In this document: one piece after another, positions 22,764 to 31,478 of the stretch
Layout: each line of letters begins with the position of its first letter
Numbering within the stretch: the stretch's first letter is position 1
From: CAZTVF01 sp964616985
GTDB taxonomy: Bacteria; Planctomycetota; Phycisphaerae; SM23-33
Direction of reading: 5' to 3'
Length of the DNA: 34,423 nt
NCBI GenBank assembly: GCA_964616985.1
Contig: CAZTVF010000051.1
Coordinates: 1-34,423, forward strand
Made by a program: the position numbers and the translations under genes
Notes under the pieces: generated by a model
Databases searched by the model: none
Seen by the model: the letters and a program-made list of their open reading frames with translations, nothing else
Told to the model about the DNA's origin: nothing

Positions 22764-23552
22764 TCAAGCCCCCGCTTGCGCCGCCGTCAGGCGCACCGGC
22801 ACGCCGCGCTGGGCGAGGTAGTCCTTGGTCTGGGCCACCGAGTACGTGCCGAAGTGGAAGATGCTGGCGGCCAGGGCGGCGTCGGCCTGCCCCTGCGTGA
22901 GGACCTGGTAGATGTGCTCGGGCGAGCCCGCCCCGCCGGAGGCGATGACGGGAATGCTCACCGCCGAGGCCACCGCGCGGGTGATCTCCAGGTCGTAACC
23001 GTTCTGTGTTCCGTCGGCGTCCATTACCGTCAGCAGGATCTCTCCGGCCCCGCGCTGCTGCACTTCCTTCGCCCAGGCCACGGCCTCCAGGCCGGTGGGC
23101 ACGCGCCCGCCGTTGATGTGAACTTCCCAGACTTCGCGTCCATCCTTGATCACGCGCTTGGGATCGATGGCCACGACGATGCACTGCGCGCCGAAGCGGC
23201 GCGAGGCGGCCGAGATGAAGTCCGGATCGCGCACGGCCGAGGAGTTGATCGATACCTTGTCGGCGCCGGCGTTGAGCATGTTGCGGCAGTCCTGCAGGTT
23301 CCGGATGCCGCCGCCGACGGTCAGGGGCATGAAGACCTGCTCGGCCGTCGAGCGGACGACGTCGACGATGATGTCGCGGGCCTCGTGGCTGGCGGTGATG
23401 TCGAGGAAGACGAGTTCGTCGGCGCCCTGGGCCTCGTACTGGCGGGCGACTTCGACCGGGTCGCCCGCGTCGCGGAGGTTGAGGAAATTGGTGCCCTTGA
23501 CCACGCGGCCTTGGTTGACGTCCAGACAGGGGATGATTCGCTTGGCTAACAT
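22764..23552 (-). CDS. hisF: Imidazole glycerol phosphate synthase cyclase subunit HisF
   Basis: 262 residues. ATG 23552 begins MLAKRIIPCLDVNQGRVVKG, with catalytic Asp11; the second catalytic Asp130 is in VVAIDPKR. The TIM-barrel ends with the phosphate-binding VIASGGAG. The enzyme pairs with HisH, uses ammonia and PRFAR to make IGP and AICAR in histidine synthesis, and is fully intact. No HisH or other his gene is in this window. It lies inside the pilus-type cluster, 2 nt upstream of pilT and 113 nt after the GspK-like gene. No clear ribosome site precedes it; a TACAGT stretch just upstream could be a -10, so it may have its own promoter. Confidence 0.95.
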   Translation of the reverse strand: MLAKRIIPCLDVNQGRVVKGTNFLNLRDAGDPVEVARQYEAQGADELVFLDITASHEARDIIVDVVRSTAEQVFMPLTVGGGIRNLQDCRNMLNAGADKVSINSSAVRDPDFISAASRRFGAQCIVVAIDPKRVIKDGREVWEVHINGGRVPTGLEAVAWAKEVQQRGAGEILLTVMDADGTQNGYDLEITRAVASAVSIPVIASGGAGSPEHIYQVLTQGQADAALAASIFHFGTYSVAQTKDYLAQRGVPVRLTAAQAGA

Positions 23553-23605
23553 GCTCACACTGTACAAAAAGTTGCGGCGAGCGACAATCAGGAATCGGCG
23601 CAGCA

Positions 23606-23631
23606 CGTGGCGGCCAGCAGGGGCCGCCACG
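23606..23631. terminator. GC hairpin between the GspK-like gene and hisF
   Basis: CGTGGCGGCC (23606-23615) pairs with GGCCGCCACG (23622-23631) around a 6-nt loop. It lies 35-60 nt downstream of the GspK-like stop on the minus strand. There is no T-run, so at most it is a weak or U-less terminator. The arms resemble the hairpin at 6218-6241. Confidence 0.4.
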
Positions 23632-23665
23632 GGAGGGTTCGAGACTATCGTCCGCCTTTGACTCG

Positions 23666-26600
23666 CTATCGCACCTGGCTGAACAGCAGCACCGAGGGGC
23701 TGTCGCTGATGGTCAAGCAGTTGCCGCGGTCGATCACCGCCACGTAATTCCATACCGCTTTGTAGCTGCCGCCGCGGCCCAGCTGGACGCGGATGTTCAC
23801 GGCGTAGGTGTCGCTTCGGACCGTGATCATGTTGCTGATGACGCTGTAGAGGTAGTCGCGTGCCTCGGCGTACCGCGGATGCTTCTCGATGGCGATCCCG
23901 CCGACCGACGCGGGCATCAGGCTTCGGCAATACATGGCCAGGGGGATGGCGATCTCGGACTCGGTGAGGAAGCACGGCGCGGGGCTGCTGACGCGGAGGT
24001 TCGCCACGGATGGGAAGCTGGGATTCGGATTGGTTCGCGTGCCGTTGCGGTAGGCGAGGATCCTGTTGACGGCCTCGGTGGTGTCGGTCATGAAGGTGAT
24101 GCCTTCGATCGACACCGCCTGGGTCAGAGGCAACTGGCTGAGAACCGCGCGGGAGGCGGTGTTGATGTTGATCTTTCCGTACGTGCGAGTGGCGGTCGCG
24201 CCCTGCGTGTTGCGCGATGCGTCAGGCGGGACCATGTTGAAGAAATCGCTCCAGAGGCAGGCGGGCGGAATGTCCGGGTAGACGCCTGGGACATATCCGC
24301 CGGCCAATGCGTCCGAAGGAAGGAAGTCGAGCCCGGCCAGATTGCTCCGGTTGGGGTCCAATATGGGCACGCGGTTGGCGTCGAAGAAATTGCCAAAGCT
24401 GACATAGCTGTTGGCCGCGGGGTTCGGGAAGATGTAGAGCCGCGATGCGAAGGGGATCCGCATGAGGTCACCGAAATCGAAGAGGGGTACTCTTGCGGCC
24501 GGCTTCTCAGGAAGGTGGACGCCTGCCCAGGTATCGAATGCGGGGGTCGATGGCGACGGCATTCCCAACAACTGGCCGCAGGTGGAGGTGGTGCTGCGCA
24601 GGTACAGCGGCAGCGCGTAGTGCCCGCGGGCGACCACATCGTCGCGGCTTGAAAGGATCACGTTCCGATTTGCGTCCAAGGTGTTGTAGCTCGGCCGGCT
24701 GTAAGCGGCATCGGTATTGGAGAACGTGTCGATCGCCACGTTGGGGTCGGCGATTCGGGCCAGGCGGAATGTCCAGCCGGCGTTTCCGCCGCTGTTGGTC
24801 TGGAAACCCAGACTCGGCGGGGTGGTGCCGCCGCTGATGCGATGGCGAACGGCCGCCGCATTGTTGGCCTCGCCCAGAAGGCCCATGCCCACATCGGTGG
24901 AGTTGCCGTCAATCCACATGCCACCACTGTTGAGCTTGGCTGCGAAGACGACATACCGTCCCCCGGGTGGGATCTTCAACCTGCTCGCGTCGGCGAGGGT
25001 GCTGAAGAGAATCGGCCCAGGTGTCCAGCTTCCATTGTGGAACTTGTACAGGGCGTAACCGTTGGCATCAATCGTGGTGGATGTCGGGTTGAAGAGTTCG
25101 ATGGCGCAACCCCAACGCGCCACGGCCGTTGCCGGGTCAGCATTGGGCTCCGGGACGCCTCTGTTTGCATCCATGGCGAAGATCTTGCTGATGACCAGGT
25201 CTCGCTGTGCTCCGTAGGCGATGAAGCCTCTGGGGTACAGTGTGTTCGCGTCATAGTTGGCGGGGTCACGTCCGTACTCGCCCAGGGTGATCCTGGGCTG
25301 GAAAGCGTACGGCCAGTTTCCCGTCCCGGTGGCCGCCTTGGCATTGGCGACATAGGCGGCGGCCATCAGGCGGAGGTAGTTGGAGTCGCGCGTGGTGTTG
25401 GGAGTGAGATTGGCGGCCCGGAGCATCATAAACACCGTGCGGTAGAGATCGTGTTCGCCCTGTGGGCTGCCCAGCACGGGCGTCAACTTGGTTGTGAAGA
25501 CAGCATTGGCGTCCAGCAGTTTCTTCCAGGCTGCGGTGGGGTCGTTTGCTGCCAGGTTCATCATGTAGGGCACACGCAGCCAATTGCTGCTGGCACTGAA
25601 GGTGGTCAGGTTCGCCAGGACGCTGGGGTTCACAGCCGACTCGGGGACGATGGTGGGGCCGGGCGAGAACGCTTTGTGCAGGCGGCCCTGTTCGTAGAGG
25701 CTTCCGGGCTTGCGCCACCGGAGGAGCAGTTCATCGGTCAGCTGGAACGGGCGGAACTCCGTCTTACTGGAAAGCACGAACACGGTCTGAGCGGAGCAGT
25801 CGCCGCTGACGACGATCGTGCTGGGCGGCGTCACGGAGACAATCCTGTAGCTGTTCGCTTCCCCGCTGCTCCAGATATACTGATTGACGGCGAGGCCAAA
25901 ATTGGTGATGTCGGCTTTGACGGTCAGCGTGGTGTTGGAGGAAGCGTAGACGCCGGTTGCGGTAATTGCGCGGCCGGGCTGGAGCAGTTGCCGGGCGCAA
26001 TAGATGGCGTAATTCGCCTCGTCCAGTTTGCTGGCGCGGGCGTTATGAATCGAATTGTACTGCAGCAGCGAATAAACGGGATTCGTGTTCAGCATGCCGT
26101 CCAAGCGGACAAACGACGGGCTGCGCGGATTATTGATGGTCGGCATGGACATATCCATGCTGCTGGCGACGTTCACATTCACTTTCGATGCCAAGTCCGT
26201 GGTGACCGAGGCGACGTAGAACGTGTCGCCCTTGCTGTTGCGGATGCCGGTATCGCAGAGGTAAGTGTCGTCGACGCCGTCGCCGTTCACGTCCACCAGT
26301 TCGTCGGTTTTCGAATAAGGAAAGGCCGTCATCCATGGGTCTACGAGGTTGCTGTCGCTGTCGATGGCCCGGTACCAGCCCGTCGTGTCGCTGGACAAGG
26401 TGCGGAAGGGGCTGTAATTGGGGTCGTGAAGCACGCGCCGCAGATTCGGATCTGTCCCGGCCCCCGCGCGGATAGGCAGGTTGGCATCGGCATACCTTCG
26501 GTTGGCGTCGTTGAAGCCCTTTCGGGGCAATCCGTTTCCATCAATGGGCGGCCAAGTGCAGTTGGAATCAAGCCAGAGATCATTCACCATCGCCGAGGCA

Positions 26601-26779
26601 AGGCGGGTGACGACGCCTTGGGCGATGGGCTCCGCCTGTGCCCGGTCGGCCAGGGCAGCCGACTGCTGGGCATCGGCATGAGAAACGATGATGAAGGCGG
26701 ATCCCAGGATGGCGATCATCGTCAGCACGCCGATCACCATCAGCAGGACCGAACCCTTGTTTTTCCGTGAACGAATCAT
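23666..26779 (-). CDS. Giant GspK-like pseudopilin (1037 residues)
   Basis: ATG 26779 is chosen for GGAG about 7 nt upstream; an ATG at 26824 overlaps the previous gene. The start MIRSRKNKGSVLLMVIGVL is a prepilin-type leader and helix without Glu at +5, as is normal for GspK, the tip pseudopilin. The C-terminus also fits GspK: YGKININTASRAVLSQL (867-882) is the helix-hairpin-helix entry, and the last ~50 residues (SDTYAVNIRVQLG...) match the family end. GspK is usually ~320 residues; the extra ~700 form an insertion. It includes a DxNxDGxxD calcium-type loop (VDVNGDGVDD, 162-171), and residues about 555-615 (AIELFNPTSTTIDANGYAL...LKIPPGGRYVVF) strongly recall a lamin-tail domain. It is probably the tip protein of the cluster's pseudopilus. 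Confidence 0.8.
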   Translation of the reverse strand: MIRSRKNKGSVLLMVIGVLTMIAILGSAFIIVSHADAQQSAALADRAQAEPIAQGVVTRLASAMVNDLWLDSNCTWPPIDGNGLPRKGFNDANRRYADANLPIRAGAGTDPNLRRVLHDPNYSPFRTLSSDTTGWYRAIDSDSNLVDPWMTAFPYSKTDELVDVNGDGVDDTYLCDTGIRNSKGDTFYVASVTTDLASKVNVNVASSMDMSMPTINNPRSPSFVRLDGMLNTNPVYSLLQYNSIHNARASKLDEANYAIYCARQLLQPGRAITATGVYASSNTTLTVKADITNFGLAVNQYIWSSGEANSYRIVSVTPPSTIVVSGDCSAQTVFVLSSKTEFRPFQLTDELLLRWRKPGSLYEQGRLHKAFSPGPTIVPESAVNPSVLANLTTFSASSNWLRVPYMMNLAANDPTAAWKKLLDANAVFTTKLTPVLGSPQGEHDLYRTVFMMLRAANLTPNTTRDSNYLRLMAAAYVANAKAATGTGNWPYAFQPRITLGEYGRDPANYDANTLYPRGFIAYGAQRDLVISKIFAMDANRGVPEPNADPATAVARWGCAIELFNPTSTTIDANGYALYKFHNGSWTPGPILFSTLADASRLKIPPGGRYVVFAAKLNSGGMWIDGNSTDVGMGLLGEANNAAAVRHRISGGTTPPSLGFQTNSGGNAGWTFRLARIADPNVAIDTFSNTDAAYSRPSYNTLDANRNVILSSRDDVVARGHYALPLYLRSTTSTCGQLLGMPSPSTPAFDTWAGVHLPEKPAARVPLFDFGDLMRIPFASRLYIFPNPAANSYVSFGNFFDANRVPILDPNRSNLAGLDFLPSDALAGGYVPGVYPDIPPACLWSDFFNMVPPDASRNTQGATATRTYGKININTASRAVLSQLPLTQAVSIEGITFMTDTTEAVNRILAYRNGTRTNPNPSFPSVANLRVSSPAPCFLTESEIAIPLAMYCRSLMPASVGGIAIEKHPRYAEARDYLYSVISNMITVRSDTYAVNIRVQLGRGGSYKAVWNYVAVIDRGNCLTISDSPSVLLFSQVR

Positions 26780-26805
26780 TTCCTTCTCCGATCTGCGAGC
26801 GAACG

Positions 26806-27819
26806 TCATCTTCCTACCGGGCATACGATTTCAAAATCCATGATGTTGCCGTAGGTGTTCCTGTCGGCCGAGTCATCGAGAAATTCCGTCGGCAGCGACG
26901 GCTCGCGGTATGAGAAACGGAACTTCACGGCCAGGGGCCAGCCGGACTGGTTGTGGTGGCTCCACAGCGCGGTGTAGTAGTTCAGGGTCGAGCTGCGTTT
27001 GAACTCCACCTGCCCGGCGTCGGTGGTGGTGGTCCAGGTGGCGCGCTTGGGCCACAGCACGCCATTGGCGTCGCGCCCGTACCAGGACAGCGCCTTGTTA
27101 TCGATGGTGCCATCGGTCCACATGATGCTCAGGCGGCTGCAGGTGATGCTCGCGGCCTGCCAGAGGTAGGCGACATCCAGCCCGCCTTGGTTGGCGCTGG
27201 GGGGGTACCTCATGGAATAGCTGGGCGATGTCCATGCGTTGTTGTTGACCAGGGTCATGAAATCCGTCCGCGTGCCGCTCAGTTCCGGCGGCGCAACTCG
27301 ATAGTCCTTCAGGTTCGGATCGCCCTGAAGGTAATTGCCGTCCTGGATGAGCATCAAGTCTCGTCGCCAAAGGATGCAGGGCGTGTTGGCGTCGATGCCC
27401 TGAACGCCGCCGAGGGGGTTGGCATAGTTCCAGGTCAAGGCATAGGTGGTCAGGCTTCCCGACCCGCCCAGGCCGGTGTCGGCGGCGGGGACTGACCCGT
27501 CATACGTGAGGCTTTCGGCCATCCCGGCCTTGTGCAGGATGAGCTTGGGCATCGGCGTCGGGTAGCCCGGAATGCTGTTGTCATCCGTGATGCACAGCAT
27601 GCCGTTCTTGGTCAGTTCACGCATGTCGCGACGGATCAGGTGGGTGAGGGCCTTGACGGTGGACTGCGCCCGCATCCGGGCCTCGGCATTGCGGACCACT
27701 TTCTGGCTCTGGGCCAGGATCATGTTGGTGATGGCAATCACGATCGCCAGGATCGAGACGGCGACCATCAGTTCGATCAGCGTGAAGGCGGGACGGTTTC
27801 GTTTTGCCGCGGGAATCAT
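26806..27819 (-). CDS. GspJ-like prepilin
   Basis: 337 residues; ATG 27819 has GAGG about 8 nt upstream. The leader ends A-FTLIELMVAVSIL (cleavage after residue 11, Glu at +5), with Ala rather than Gly at -1. The pattern AEARMRAQSTVKALTHLIRRDMREL after the helix is typical of GspJ/PilW-type minor pseudopilins, which carry a long helix leading into a large beta domain. The remaining ~230 residues contain several WT/YY-rich strands. Its order with GspG, H, I and K-like genes (H-I-J-K in transcription order) supports the GspJ call. It overlaps nothing; the GspK-like gene starts 26 nt later. Confidence 0.75.
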   Translation of the reverse strand: MIPAAKRNRPAFTLIELMVAVSILAIVIAITNMILAQSQKVVRNAEARMRAQSTVKALTHLIRRDMRELTKNGMLCITDDNSIPGYPTPMPKLILHKAGMAESLTYDGSVPAADTGLGGSGSLTTYALTWNYANPLGGVQGIDANTPCILWRRDLMLIQDGNYLQGDPNLKDYRVAPPELSGTRTDFMTLVNNNAWTSPSYSMRYPPSANQGGLDVAYLWQAASITCSRLSIMWTDGTIDNKALSWYGRDANGVLWPKRATWTTTTDAGQVEFKRSSTLNYYTALWSHHNQSGWPLAVKFRFSYREPSLPTEFLDDSADRNTYGNIMDFEIVCPVGR

Positions 27820-27829
27820 GGAGGAACCT

Positions 27830-28552
27830 CTAGGGTCTCAGTGCGGTGCGAGTCGTCATCGAATACATCACGGGGGAGAACGTGCTCCAGAAGCCGCCAA
27901 GCACGTCCCACTCCATCAGCGTGAAGACCGTCGTTGGCGTGCCCTCGGGGCTCAAGGGATGATCCAACGTCACCAGGTGCTTGATCGTGTCGACGCCCAT
28001 GACGGTCGCCAGTTGGCCGCCGTTGGTGAAGATCGGAGCCCCGATCTGGTAGGTATTGGTTGTTGACAGCGTCGTCGACGTCGAGTTTGGATCCTCATCG
28101 TACTGCACCAGCTTCATCTTCACCCTCATCGTCCCCGTGGGTGAGAGGGTGTGGGAGGAAACGGCAAATACGAAAAGCTGAACGTCGTTGCTCGTGGTGT
28201 CGAGCCTGCGGCCCATGGCGACGAAGCTGGGAGTGAAGTTCGGGTCAAAGGTCTTGCCGACGGTGCTGATGCCGATGGGGTAGGAGGAGTCCGGCATCGG
28301 CGCGTTGGGGTCGGCCAGCACCGTCATCTTCGTGCCCACGGCGTTGATGCGATACTTCGCCTGGATGACCGCGATGCCGTTCTCGCAGATGATCGGCCCC
28401 AGCGTGCTGTTGGCGGAGTTCTGGTTTTCCCGGATGGCCGCCGGCCAAAGCGCTGCCGCCATGGTCATCCCGACGCCCAGGATGCCGACCGAGATCAGCA
28501 CCTCTGCCAGCGTGAAACCCAAGGCGCGGCGAGTTGTGGAGTGCAAGGACAT
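27830..28552 (-). CDS. GspI/PilV-like prepilin
   Basis: 240 residues from ATG 28552, which lies 3 nt after the GspH-like stop, so translational coupling is likely. The leader SLHSTTRRALG-FTLAEVLISVGILGVGM has Gly12 at -1 and Glu at +5, and the FTLAEVLIS core is the usual GspI/PilV form. The C-terminal part is beta-rich and ends in a MEWDVLGGFWSTFSPVMYS stretch. No further domain was recognised. In T2SS, GspI nucleates the tip complex with GspJ and GspK; here the three genes follow each other in that order. Confidence 0.75.
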   Translation of the reverse strand: MSLHSTTRRALGFTLAEVLISVGILGVGMTMAAALWPAAIRENQNSANSTLGPIICENGIAVIQAKYRINAVGTKMTVLADPNAPMPDSSYPIGISTVGKTFDPNFTPSFVAMGRRLDTTSNDVQLFVFAVSSHTLSPTGTMRVKMKLVQYDEDPNSTSTTLSTTNTYQIGAPIFTNGGQLATVMGVDTIKHLVTLDHPLSPEGTPTTVFTLMEWDVLGGFWSTFSPVMYSMTTRTALRP

Positions 28553-28555
28553 ACG

Positions 28556-29293
28556 TCATCTCCTGGGGTACAGTTGCCCCGTCTGCATGTTCACAGGCAG
28601 GAACATGGCCTGTTCATTGAATAGCGCGCTCAGGGCGGCGGTGGAATTCGTGGTATTGCGGGCGGCGGTGTATTGGCCCCAATCGAACATCGTGCACGCG
28701 GTGGCACCGGTGGTTCCATTCCCCCTGTCCAGCCCGTCGACCAACAGGGGATCCCACAGTAGCGAAGGCGAGCCGACAAGGAACAACGGATCGGTGGGAT
28801 CAAACGGCAGGGTCCGCCCATTGACGCGACGGGACAGTTCCCCCGTCGGCGCATAGATGAAGGTGAACGTGGTGCAGTTGGGGTCCTTCAATCCCGCCGG
28901 GATGTAGTTGCCGGAGTAGTCTATGGTGGCCGAGTTCAGCACCGCGAACCCGATGCCCGAAGGGATGCGGATCGGAGCGAAGCCCGGCGCCAGGCCGAAT
29001 TCCCCCGTACTGGTGGGCCTCAGGATGGCGATGTACAGGGCGTTGTTCATCTTCAGGCTGGCCGCGGGGGCCTGAATGTGCACGGCAGTGTAGGAGGCCG
29101 TGCGCATGGCCAGTGCGCGGGCGGCCGACAACTGCGACGCCACGACGTTGTACGCCTGCGCGTCGGCGCCGGAATTGAAGATGCTGATGATGCTGGGAAG
29201 CACGATCGTCGCCACCAGCGCGATGATGCCGCACACGAACATCAGTTCGAGCAGCGTGAAGGCGGATCTTCGCTTTGTGTTCTTTGCCATCAT
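28556..29293 (-). CDS. GspH/FimT-like prepilin
   Basis: 245 residues. ATG 29293 is preferred over the upstream GTG 29299 because GGAG lies 6-7 nt before it; ATG 29290 is a further alternative. The leader ends S-A-FTLLELMFVCGIIALVA, with Ala11 at -1 and Glu at +5. The following YNVVASQLSAARALAMRTAS is the conserved helix of GspH/FimT. The rest is beta-rich. GspH is a minor pseudopilin at the tip of the fibre. The gene lies between the GspG-like and GspI-like genes, as in T2SS operons. Confidence 0.75.
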   Translation of the reverse strand: MMAKNTKRRSAFTLLELMFVCGIIALVATIVLPSIISIFNSGADAQAYNVVASQLSAARALAMRTASYTAVHIQAPAASLKMNNALYIAILRPTSTGEFGLAPGFAPIRIPSGIGFAVLNSATIDYSGNYIPAGLKDPNCTTFTFIYAPTGELSRRVNGRTLPFDPTDPLFLVGSPSLLWDPLLVDGLDRGNGTTGATACTMFDWGQYTAARNTTNSTAALSALFNEQAMFLPVNMQTGQLYPRR

Positions 29294-29309
29294 GGGCACT
29301 CCAGGGAGA

Positions 29310-29768
29310 TCACTTATCGGAACGGATGTTGTCTTCGTCGGTATCCATCTTGCCGTCGGGGCCCGCCGAGATGAGGACCGGCACGCCGCCGAACCCGCCG
29401 GTGCTCTTGTAGGTCATCTCGCGGCCCCATCCGTCGATGAGCGTGCCGCCGGTCATCGCGGCCTTCGGGATCGACTGCATCGCCTTGGCGCAATCCGGCA
29501 CCAGGTTCATGTCCAAGAGCTTGGCCACCAGTTCGGAGGTCGTCGTCGCCACAGGATATGAGCCCTGGGACGAGTAGTAGTTGTTGATCACGCTGGTGAC
29601 GATGGCTTGCGTGGCCTTGGTGCTCTTCTTGGCGGCCTCGTCGTTGACGTACTTGCTGACGGCCACCACCAGCCCCACCAGGATGGAGAGGATCAGGACG
29701 ACCACCAGCAGTTCCACCATGGTGAAGCCGCCCGAACGCCGACGCGGATTGTGATTCTTTGTCTTCAT
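29310..29768 (-). CDS. gspG: GspG-like major pseudopilin
   Basis: 152 residues from ATG 29768; GTG 29777 would overlap the upstream stop as GTGA. Upstream there is no clear ribosome site, so coupling to the previous gene is likely. The leader RRRSGG-FTMVELLVVVLIL has Gly14 at -1 and Glu at +5. The sequence is short and matches GspG: a helix to about 65, a QGSYPVATTTSELVAKLL stretch, then DGWGREMTYKS, and a C-terminal ISAGPDGKMDTDEDNI (133-148). The last is in the position of the calcium-binding loop of GspG. This is probably the main subunit of the fibre. The symbol is given by type, not by orthology. Confidence 0.8.
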   Translation of the reverse strand: MKTKNHNPRRRSGGFTMVELLVVVLILSILVGLVVAVSKYVNDEAAKKSTKATQAIVTSVINNYYSSQGSYPVATTTSELVAKLLDMNLVPDCAKAMQSIPKAAMTGGTLIDGWGREMTYKSTGGFGGVPVLISAGPDGKMDTDEDNIRSDK

Positions 29769-29773
29769 TATTA

Positions 29774-30682
29774 TCACTGATTGGATAGAGCCCGATCCCA
29801 GTCTCGATCGGCGGCGTCGCGACCTTTGCCGTCGACCAGCAGGTTGTTGATGTCGTCGGTGTCCCGAAGCTTGAAGAACCAGTCCGTGTTGCCCGAGCCG
29901 TCCGGCCCGGTGCTCCTGTGGAATTGGCCGTTTTCGCCAGTGCTGTAGGCCATGTCAGGCCCGGGGGACAGCAGCATGAAGTCGCGGCGGTAAAACAGGG
30001 GGGCCGACTGGGCGGGGTTTCTCTCGTAGTCGATGAAGTACTGGGTATCTGCCGGCCCGCGGGGGTTGTCGCTCGTCCTGTACCCCAGCAGTGTCTGGGC
30101 GGGGACGGTAGGGTCGTAGCGGTAGTAACAGATCGGGTTGTTGAACTCGTCAAAGAAGTAGGGCCACGCCCTGTTCTCACCGCCCACCGCAGACGCGGGT
30201 GCCTTCTTGAGGAGATTATCGGCGCTGCCATACGGGCCATAGACCTTCCCACGATAGACCAGGCGGTATCCCGGCCCGTCCTGGCCATCGCCGCCGGGGC
30301 CCCAGGGAACGGCCGACGGAGCGCCCTTTGGGGGCGACGAATCCGTATACCCTGTCAGGAGGAAGCAGAGGTATTGGCCTCCGGTGACGTGATTCGCATC
30401 CGGGGAAGGGACGATGTGGTTGGGGTCTCCCACGTTGGGATCCCACGGGGCGCGGAAATCTGTGCTGGTGGGAAACGCACCGAAGTCGCCTTCGTACACA
30501 TAGCAGGCCGAATGCAGATTGGCCATGGTGGCCTCGGTCATCTTGATCTTGGCCAGGACGAAGTATCGCGCCAGCGACGGCGCCGCAATCCCCAGCAGCA
30601 GCATGATGAGCGAAATCACCACCAGCAACTCAATCAGCGTGAAGCCCCGCTGGCGGCCGGTGCATTTCCTTGGGCTGTTCAT
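29774..30682 (-). CDS. Prepilin-like protein (GspG-family relative)
   Basis: 302 residues; ATG 30682 has AAGGAG about 7 nt upstream, while a longer frame to 30871 has none and lies over the next gene. The leader TGRQRG-FTLIELLVVISLIMLLLG has Gly13 at -1 and Glu at +5. The central region is Pro- and Gly-rich (WGPGGDGQDGPGY) and the C-terminal part holds a DFMLLSPGPDMAYSTGE segment that parallels the loop of the GspG-like protein. A further Asp-rich tail (RDTDDINNLLVDGKG) follows. Function beyond fibre or tip assembly is unknown. Confidence 0.8.
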   Translation of the reverse strand: MNSPRKCTGRQRGFTLIELLVVISLIMLLLGIAAPSLARYFVLAKIKMTEATMANLHSACYVYEGDFGAFPTSTDFRAPWDPNVGDPNHIVPSPDANHVTGGQYLCFLLTGYTDSSPPKGAPSAVPWGPGGDGQDGPGYRLVYRGKVYGPYGSADNLLKKAPASAVGGENRAWPYFFDEFNNPICYYRYDPTVPAQTLLGYRTSDNPRGPADTQYFIDYERNPAQSAPLFYRRDFMLLSPGPDMAYSTGENGQFHRSTGPDGSGNTDWFFKLRDTDDINNLLVDGKGRDAADRDWDRALSNQ

Positions 30683-30692
30683 GGGTCGCTCC

Positions 30693-31478
30693 TTAATGGT
30701 TGTTCCAGAGATCGTCGGCCGTGCCGTAGAGGCGGTCCACCCCGGGCGCCAGGATGATGAACGTCCCGACGTTGGCGAACTTCTGGTTGAACGAGTCACG
30801 GAAGAACCGGTCGAATCCGGCCGTGCCGTCACCGCGCGCCCAAGGCGCAGCCCGGGTGCCGGGGGTGACATCCGACATATACCAGTTGTGCTCTTCGGCG
30901 AAGCAGAAGTTCGGGTCCGGATTCCCGCGGTACATGCGGTCGGTCACGCTCGGGATGTAGGGGTAATACAGCAAGGCGTTCCGGGTGTCGGGGCGACGGT
31001 CCCAGAGGGCGAATTCCACGTCAGGCCTGCCGCCGCCGCGGGAGATGGTGATCAGGTCGCCTTCCTGGTAAGGCGCGTAGTTGCTCTTGGCGTCGCCCGC
31101 GGACGGGGCATTGGCATTGAGGCCGAACATGGCCATCGCCAGGGCCTGCGACCCGAACAGCGAGTTGGCATTGACGGCTCCATAGACCCACTGAAGCTTG
31201 CCCATGTTCCACTGCCCGGGGTACAGGTTGTTGTTGTCATGCGCGTAGGTGGTCGCGCCGTCGCTGAGCGCCATGATCCGGGCCCGGGTCGTCGCGTCGT
31301 TCGCGTGCTGCTTGGCGACGTTCAATGCGGGCATGAGCATGCCGGCCAGGATCATGATGATCGCGATGACCATCATGAGTTCCAGCAGCGTGAAGCCGGC
31401 CGCACGCGCCGACGGACGCCGCGCCGCGAAACGCCAGGACGCTAGTTTCCTGGCGCCCAGTTTCCGAGTACTGGACAT
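30693..31478 (-). CDS. Prepilin-like protein
   Basis: 261 residues from ATG 31478, with AAAGGA about 9 nt upstream. The leader is long (28 residues, ending ARAAG), then FTLLELMMVIAIIMILAG. The C-terminal FIILAPGVDRLYGTADDLW closely parallels the next gene upstream. It shares a (D/N)xL(Y/F)PGQ stretch (NLYPGQWNMG) with that gene (GLFPGQHYPG), so the two are likely to be paralogues. The start overlaps the end of the upstream gene by 37 nt in a different frame. Confidence 0.8.
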   Translation of the reverse strand: MSSTRKLGARKLASWRFAARRPSARAAGFTLLELMMVIAIIMILAGMLMPALNVAKQHANDATTRARIMALSDGATTYAHDNNNLYPGQWNMGKLQWVYGAVNANSLFGSQALAMAMFGLNANAPSAGDAKSNYAPYQEGDLITISRGGGRPDVEFALWDRRPDTRNALLYYPYIPSVTDRMYRGNPDPNFCFAEEHNWYMSDVTPGTRAAPWARGDGTAGFDRFFRDSFNQKFANVGTFIILAPGVDRLYGTADDLWNNH

